Source: a virus. From it: a stretch of 33,405 nucleotides of DNA. The stretch's first letter is position 1. Every line of letters starts with the position of its first letter. Made by a program: the position numbers and the translations under genes. The notes below the pieces were generated by a model that saw nothing but the letters and a program-made list of their open reading frames with translations, had not been told where the DNA came from and did no database searches. Of the stretch, positions 30,221 through 33,405 are shown piece by piece. The stretch lies in IMG/VR virus record IMGVR_UViG_3300046373_000037, positions 1 through 33,405 of that record; one strand, 5' to 3'.

Positions 30221-31524
30221 CTCGGCCTCAAGTTTGGTGCGCCGCGCACTGCCGCAGCGAGTTTGCTGTGAGCCATGACGGCAGGATGTATGTCTGGGGT
30301 CCCGCCCAGGAGCGACTGAATCGAGATCCGGGCGGACAGTTCGCCGCGCGCGACGCTGGCAACCGTGATGGCGGCAATCGTCGTCTGCGCCTGGCTAGTT
30401 GCTGCGGTCGAGGCGATGACATCCGATGCGCGGACTTCTGCGCTGGTCGTTTGTCCCTGTCCTGTACTGCTGGCGGCGTCTGCCGCGATCAACCCGGATG
30501 CCGTGCTGCCCTGCCCCTGGGCGGTCTGTGCTGCCGTATCTGCTCTTACTGCGCCAGCCAAGACCGCCGACTGCGCCTGACTCGACGTTGCCAGCGTAGT
30601 CGCGCTCACGCTTGCTGCCGCCTGTGCGCCTTGCGCCTGCCCTGTCGCTGCAGTCGACCCGACAACGGTAATGGCGCCGATCGTGCCGTTGACTACCTGC
30701 CCTTGCGCCGTGGCCGCGGTGCTGTCTGCTGCTATTGCTGTTGACGCCTGCAACGACTGCGTTGCGGTGGTACTGACGGATGCGCTTGCCGACGTCGATG
30801 CCGCTGCGGTGGTTGACTGCGCCTGGCTTGCGGTGACAGTGGCGCTGACGCCATCCGCCGCCGTGACGGCAACTGCCTGTCCCTGACTGGTCTGCGCGAC
30901 TGCGTCAACAGCGATTGCTCCGAATGCCTGTGCGACCTGTCCCTGTGCCGTCGCTATCGACGCATCAGTCGTCGTAACCGCGCCAACCTGCGCCGCGACG
31001 CTCTGGCTTTGTGCTGCTGCTACTGATGCGTCAACGCTGACAGTTGCAGCACTCCCAGCAGACTGTGCCTGCGATGCAGCAGTGGCGGCGCTGCTTCCTG
31101 TGCTGCCAGCTACGCTTCCTGACTGCGCTTGGGCAGTAGCGACCTGTCCAGCCGCGCTAACCGAGCTCGATGCTGCGCCACCTTGCGCTTGCGTCGATGT
31201 AATAGCGGTTGATACGCTAATGCTTCCGCTTGCGCCAGCCGACTGCACCTGAGCTGCGGTCGCCGTTGCGGACGCGGCAATGGTGCCTGCCGCACTCGCC
31301 GATTGGCCTGCTACCACGCTAACCGTCGCATCAGCACTGATACTGGCGGCAGCCGTCGCGCCTTGCGTTTGCGTCGCTGTTACTACCGCGTCAACGCCGA
31401 CACTAGCTGACGCCGCGGCTGTTTGCGCTTGCGATGTCGTGGCCGCAACGCTCACCGCTGCTTGTGCTGCGACTGCTTGTGACCCTAATGGCAGCTCAGA
31501 TACCGCGCCGAATCCGAGTGCCAT
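30217..31524 (-). CDS. fibre-like protein of QxQ repeats
   Basis: The 435-residue protein is almost wholly Ala, Ser, Thr, Val, Gln and Gly. After MALGFGAVSELPLGSQAV come about 18 units of mostly 20 (18-22) residues marked by Gln-x-Gln (for example QAQGGAASSSVSAAGQVATA and QGQVAQAFGAIAVDAVAQTS). Alternating small hydrophobic and polar residues suggest paired short beta strands, as in a solenoid or amyloid-like shaft. The last 45 residues (RGELSARISIQSLLGGTPDI, then HPAVMAHSKLAAAVRG) are not repetitive. GAGGAA precedes the ATG. It lies between a Gly-rich fibre gene and the terminase genes. A trimeric fibre is plausible; function is unproven. Confidence 0.65.
   Translation of the reverse strand: MALGFGAVSELPLGSQAVAAQAAVSVAATTSQAQTAAASASVGVDAVVTATQTQGATAAASISADATVSVVAGQSASAAGTIAASATATAAQVQSAGASGSISVSTAITSTQAQGGAASSSVSAAGQVATAQAQSGSVAGSTGSSAATAASQAQSAGSAATVSVDASVAAAQSQSVAAQVGAVTTTDASIATAQGQVAQAFGAIAVDAVAQTSQGQAVAVTAADGVSATVTASQAQSTTAAASTSASASVSTTATQSLQASTAIAADSTAATAQGQVVNGTIGAITVVGSTAATGQAQGAQAAASVSATTLATSSQAQSAVLAGAVRADTAAQTAQGQGSTASGLIAADAASSTGQGQTTSAEVRASDVIASTAATSQAQTTIAAITVASVARGELSARISIQSLLGGTPDIHPAVMAHSKLAAAVRGAPNLRPR
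30390..31460 (-). repeat. QxQ coding repeats, about 60 bp each
   Basis: Most of the 435-residue protein is built of about 18 units of 18-22 residues, with Gln-x-Gln at the start of nearly every unit. Length is mostly 20 with occasional 22 or 18, so the repeats are related but not locked. Confidence 0.75.
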
Positions 31525-31542
31525 GAATCAGTTCCTCATCGG

Positions 31543-32778
31543 TTAGGCGACAACGACGCCCTTCCAGGCCGATCCCGTATAAATCCACAGCTTCGCACCC
31601 GTGGTATCGAACACCATCGGCACCGTGCCTGTCGGGATCGATGCGGGCACTCCGGTTGGGGTGCCGGCGCAGGTAGGGATGCAGGCAAAGCCGCCGGTAG
31701 CAGTCGTCGCCAGGGCTGCGCCTGTGCCGTTCAGCACGACGTTGCCGGCTGCGCCAGTTCCCGTTGGCGCACCGCCAGCCAGGGAAATATTGCCCCCATT
31801 CTGGTTGGTGCCTAGTCCAGCACCGCCGGCAATCACGACCTTACCCCCGGCGCCCGTACCACCGCCGACCGCGCCGCCCGTTATATTTACGTTTGCCCCC
31901 GCCGCGGCGTTGGAGCTGCCCGGCGCGATGTTAATCGTGCCGCCCGCAGTAATGTTTGTGCCCGCGCCCGTGTAAAGATTTAATGCGCCGACGCTGGATG
32001 AGCTGTCCGCCGTGGTGATGAGGGTCGGTGCGCCTGTGCTCGCCCCGCCAGGGCCCGCCTTTATAGTGACGCCGCCGCCGCCGACCACGCCAGAACTGGC
32101 CGCGCCGCCGGATATGGTGACAGTGCCTGCCTGATTAGTGTTCACGCCGTTGCCAGCTGAAATGACTACGTTGCCGCCATTGCCCGCCCCACCCCCGACT
32201 CCATCTCCTGCTTTTAGGTTCAGCGCCCCACCGGCGCCACCTGCAGCAGGAACGCCGCCCGAGATGGTGACTGCGCCGCCTGCTCCGGAAGTCGAGCCAC
32301 CTGGCCCGCCGCTGACAGTGACCGTGCCGCCGACGCCCGTTGCGCCAGGGGTGCCCCCGGTGACGCTGACCGCACCGCCGGCATTGGCAGAAGTGGAAGA
32401 CCTGCCGCCGACCAAGGAAGCTGTGCCGCCCTGCGTGCCCGAAAGTCCAGTCGGATTGGCGGCAAGCGCGGCGGTAATGTCAATCCAGACCTGGGTCGTA
32501 CCTGTTGCCAGCGTCACGGCGGCGCCCGCATTGCTGGATGCCTGCACCGTCGTTCGGGTTAGCGCATTCGTCGCTGAATAGGTGCCCAGACCGCATTCCC
32601 AGACGCCGGTCGGCACACCCGATCCATCCACCGCCTGCAGCGCGTAATAGCAGGTGTCGCCCACCGCGCAGACGGCCGAGAACGCACGGAACCCTGTGGC
32701 AGCCCCGGCGAGCGTAAGCGCACCTGTACCGGTGGTCGTGGACGTTTCTCGGACCCGATCTGCGACGATGAGTGCCAT
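31543..32778 (-). CDS. tail fibre-like protein with glycine-rich shaft
   Basis: The 411-residue protein has three parts. Residues 1-105 (MALIVADRVRETSTTTGTGA, then AVCAVGDTCYYALQAVDGSG and TYSATNALTRTTV) form an N-terminal domain I recall in many phage tail proteins, ending WIDITAALAANP. Residues about 112-360 are glycine-rich repeats of roughly 17 residues of the form GGxVxIxGGxxxxTGxG. The last 45 residues (IPTGTVPMVFDTTGAKLWIY, then TGSAWKG) match the small tip seen at the end of phage fibres. A host-binding fibre is the likely role. Confidence 0.75.
   Translation of the reverse strand: MALIVADRVRETSTTTGTGALTLAGAATGFRAFSAVCAVGDTCYYALQAVDGSGVPTGVWECGLGTYSATNALTRTTVQASSNAGAAVTLATGTTQVWIDITAALAANPTGLSGTQGGTASLVGGRSSTSANAGGAVSVTGGTPGATGVGGTVTVSGGPGGSTSGAGGAVTISGGVPAAGGAGGALNLKAGDGVGGGAGNGGNVVISAGNGVNTNQAGTVTISGGAASSGVVGGGGVTIKAGPGGASTGAPTLITTADSSSSVGALNLYTGAGTNITAGGTINIAPGSSNAAAGANVNITGGAVGGGTGAGGKVVIAGGAGLGTNQNGGNISLAGGAPTGTGAAGNVVLNGTGAALATTATGGFACIPTCAGTPTGVPASIPTGTVPMVFDTTGAKLWIYTGSAWKGVVVA
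31699..32445 (-). repeat. glycine-rich coding repeats, about 51 bp each
   Basis: Residues about 112-360 of the fibre-like protein repeat GG-x-V-x-I-x-GG with Ser/Thr/Ala/Gly linkers. They could form a polyglycine-II or beta-sheet sandwich shaft. Confidence 0.7.
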
Positions 32779-32789
32779 GCTTTACCTGA

Positions 32790-33206
32790 TCAGAGGCCGG
32801 ACGTGGCTTCGTTCAGGGTATGGACAAACGAGCTGCAGCTGACTGTCTGTCCGGCATTGATGCTGGTGGTCGCAATGTTCATATTCGCGCCAGACGTACC
32901 GATCGAGCCGTCCATCAGCACCGTCGTACCATCCGATTCGAAGGCGCGAAAGAAAGTCGCAGTTCCGGTTGCGGCGGCGTTGGTGTCGCTGGTGATCGCG
33001 TTTGCCGTCAATACCCCGTTGACATTTGCGAAGGCCGTGGCATTAAAGCGCAGCGTGGCGAGCAGCGTATTGCCGGACAGTGCAGCGTTGGCATTCGCCG
33101 GCTGGGTGCCAGTGTAAAGCCGGAGGTAGCCCGAGTTGAACAAGGCAGCCGCTGCCGCAGCTTCTGCGTTGATCATTGTGTTACTGATCTGAGTATTCAA
33201 TGACAT
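32790..33206 (-). CDS. small virion structural protein, short paralogue
   Basis: The 138-residue protein shares its whole length with the two ends of the 256-residue protein at 18002-18772: GYLRLYTGTQPANANAALSG and NTLLATLRF, then TATFFRAFESDG, VLMDGSIGTSGANMNIATTS and a final FVHTL. This C-terminal pattern occurs in many phage structural proteins. It directly precedes the glycine-rich fibre gene, as the long paralogue precedes the 984-residue fibre gene. GAGG lies six bases before the ATG. Role unknown. Confidence 0.65.
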   Translation of the reverse strand: MSLNTQISNTMINAEAAAAAALFNSGYLRLYTGTQPANANAALSGNTLLATLRFNATAFANVNGVLTANAITSDTNAAATGTATFFRAFESDGTTVLMDGSIGTSGANMNIATTSINAGQTVSCSSFVHTLNEATSGL

Positions 33207-33246
33207 GACTGCCTCTTATTTGTGTTTCAAGATAGTTGCGAAATCG

Positions 33247-33405
33247 TTATTTCTTCTTCGGCATCTTCCGCGCCGTAATATGCACATTCCCGACGCAATA
33301 CCCGCGCGCCTTGTCGATGCGCTCCAGCCTCAGCCGGCTACTGCCGCACCCGCGGCGCTTCGAAAAGATCCGCTCGCCCCAGACATACAGCCAGGCCTTG
33401 AACGT
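33247..33405 (-). CDS. C-terminal part of an HNH-endonuclease-like protein, cut by the right edge
   Basis: The last 52 codons of a minus-strand gene are visible, with stop at 33247-33249. The segment SSRLRLERIDKARGYCVGNV resembles the SLDRID-x-x-KGY-x-x-GNV signature near the C terminus of phage HNH endonucleases; the end is basic (TARKMPKKK). Such genes often sit beside terminase and head genes. Only the C-terminal part is seen, so the call is tentative. Confidence 0.45.
   Translation of the reverse strand, partial: TFKAWLYVWGERIFSKRRGCGSSRLRLERIDKARGYCVGNVHITARKMPKKK

Noticed and set aside
1-33405. Diversity-generating retroelement, as in BPP-1-like podoviruses
   Set aside because: No reverse transcriptase or template/variable repeat pair is seen among the genes in this window.
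1-33405. tRNA genes, integrase and attachment sites
   Set aside because: I saw none. If the phage is integrated, its ends lie outside this window.

Overview
The window is a tailed-phage genome segment or prophage from a fairly GC-rich host, most likely a betaproteobacterium. The host call is inference from base composition and from how the virion genes look. There is a small terminase, large terminase, P22-type portal, scaffold, N4-gp56-like coat protein, adaptor and a lytic transglycosylase ejection protein. No tail tube, sheath, baseplate or classical tape measure is visible, so a short-tailed (podovirus) particle is the best reading.

Layout. Almost everything from the right edge down to 3791 is one minus-strand late operon. 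In transcription order it holds: an HNH-like gene fragment cut by the right edge; a small structural protein and two repetitive fibre-like proteins (33206-30217); a small protein and the terminase pair (30220-27768); portal, scaffold and coat with small linker genes (27752-22326); a decoration-like protein, a small head protein and an adaptor (22261-20702); a proteasome/HslV-like Ntn hydrolase (20695-20258); a tail-associated protein and a second small structural protein (20062-18002); three large tail or fibre proteins of 984, 549 and 1605 residues (17986-8520); and two ejection proteins (8517-3791). Many junctions are ATGA or TAATG overlaps, which imply translational coupling. Intrinsic terminators before coat, after the decoration gene and before the 18002-18772 gene imply antitermination or stepped expression.

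Left of the ejection genes, at about 1420-3790, lies a less GC-rich regulatory island. It has a plus-strand membrane protein, a plus-strand unknown gene and a plus-strand ribbon-helix-helix (RHH) protein. Opposite these is a minus-strand operon: BRO-type antirepressor, Arc-like RHH protein, unknown 75-residue protein, Rha/KilAC antirepressor. The two sides share a divergent control region with a near-consensus sigma70 promoter and two palindromes. Content and position, directly after the last ejection gene, recall the immI (mnt-arc-ant) region of phage P22. A terminator then separates it from a small membrane protein and the first codons of another gene at the left edge.

The most unusual content is the set of structural proteins with strictly periodic sequence. 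The 1605-residue protein has 18 consecutive 19-residue Pro/Ala repeats, 17 consecutive 35-residue heptad-type helical repeats without a single indel, and a Ser/Asn tail of 4-residue units. Three further virion proteins are built from other repeats of about 17 to 22 residues.
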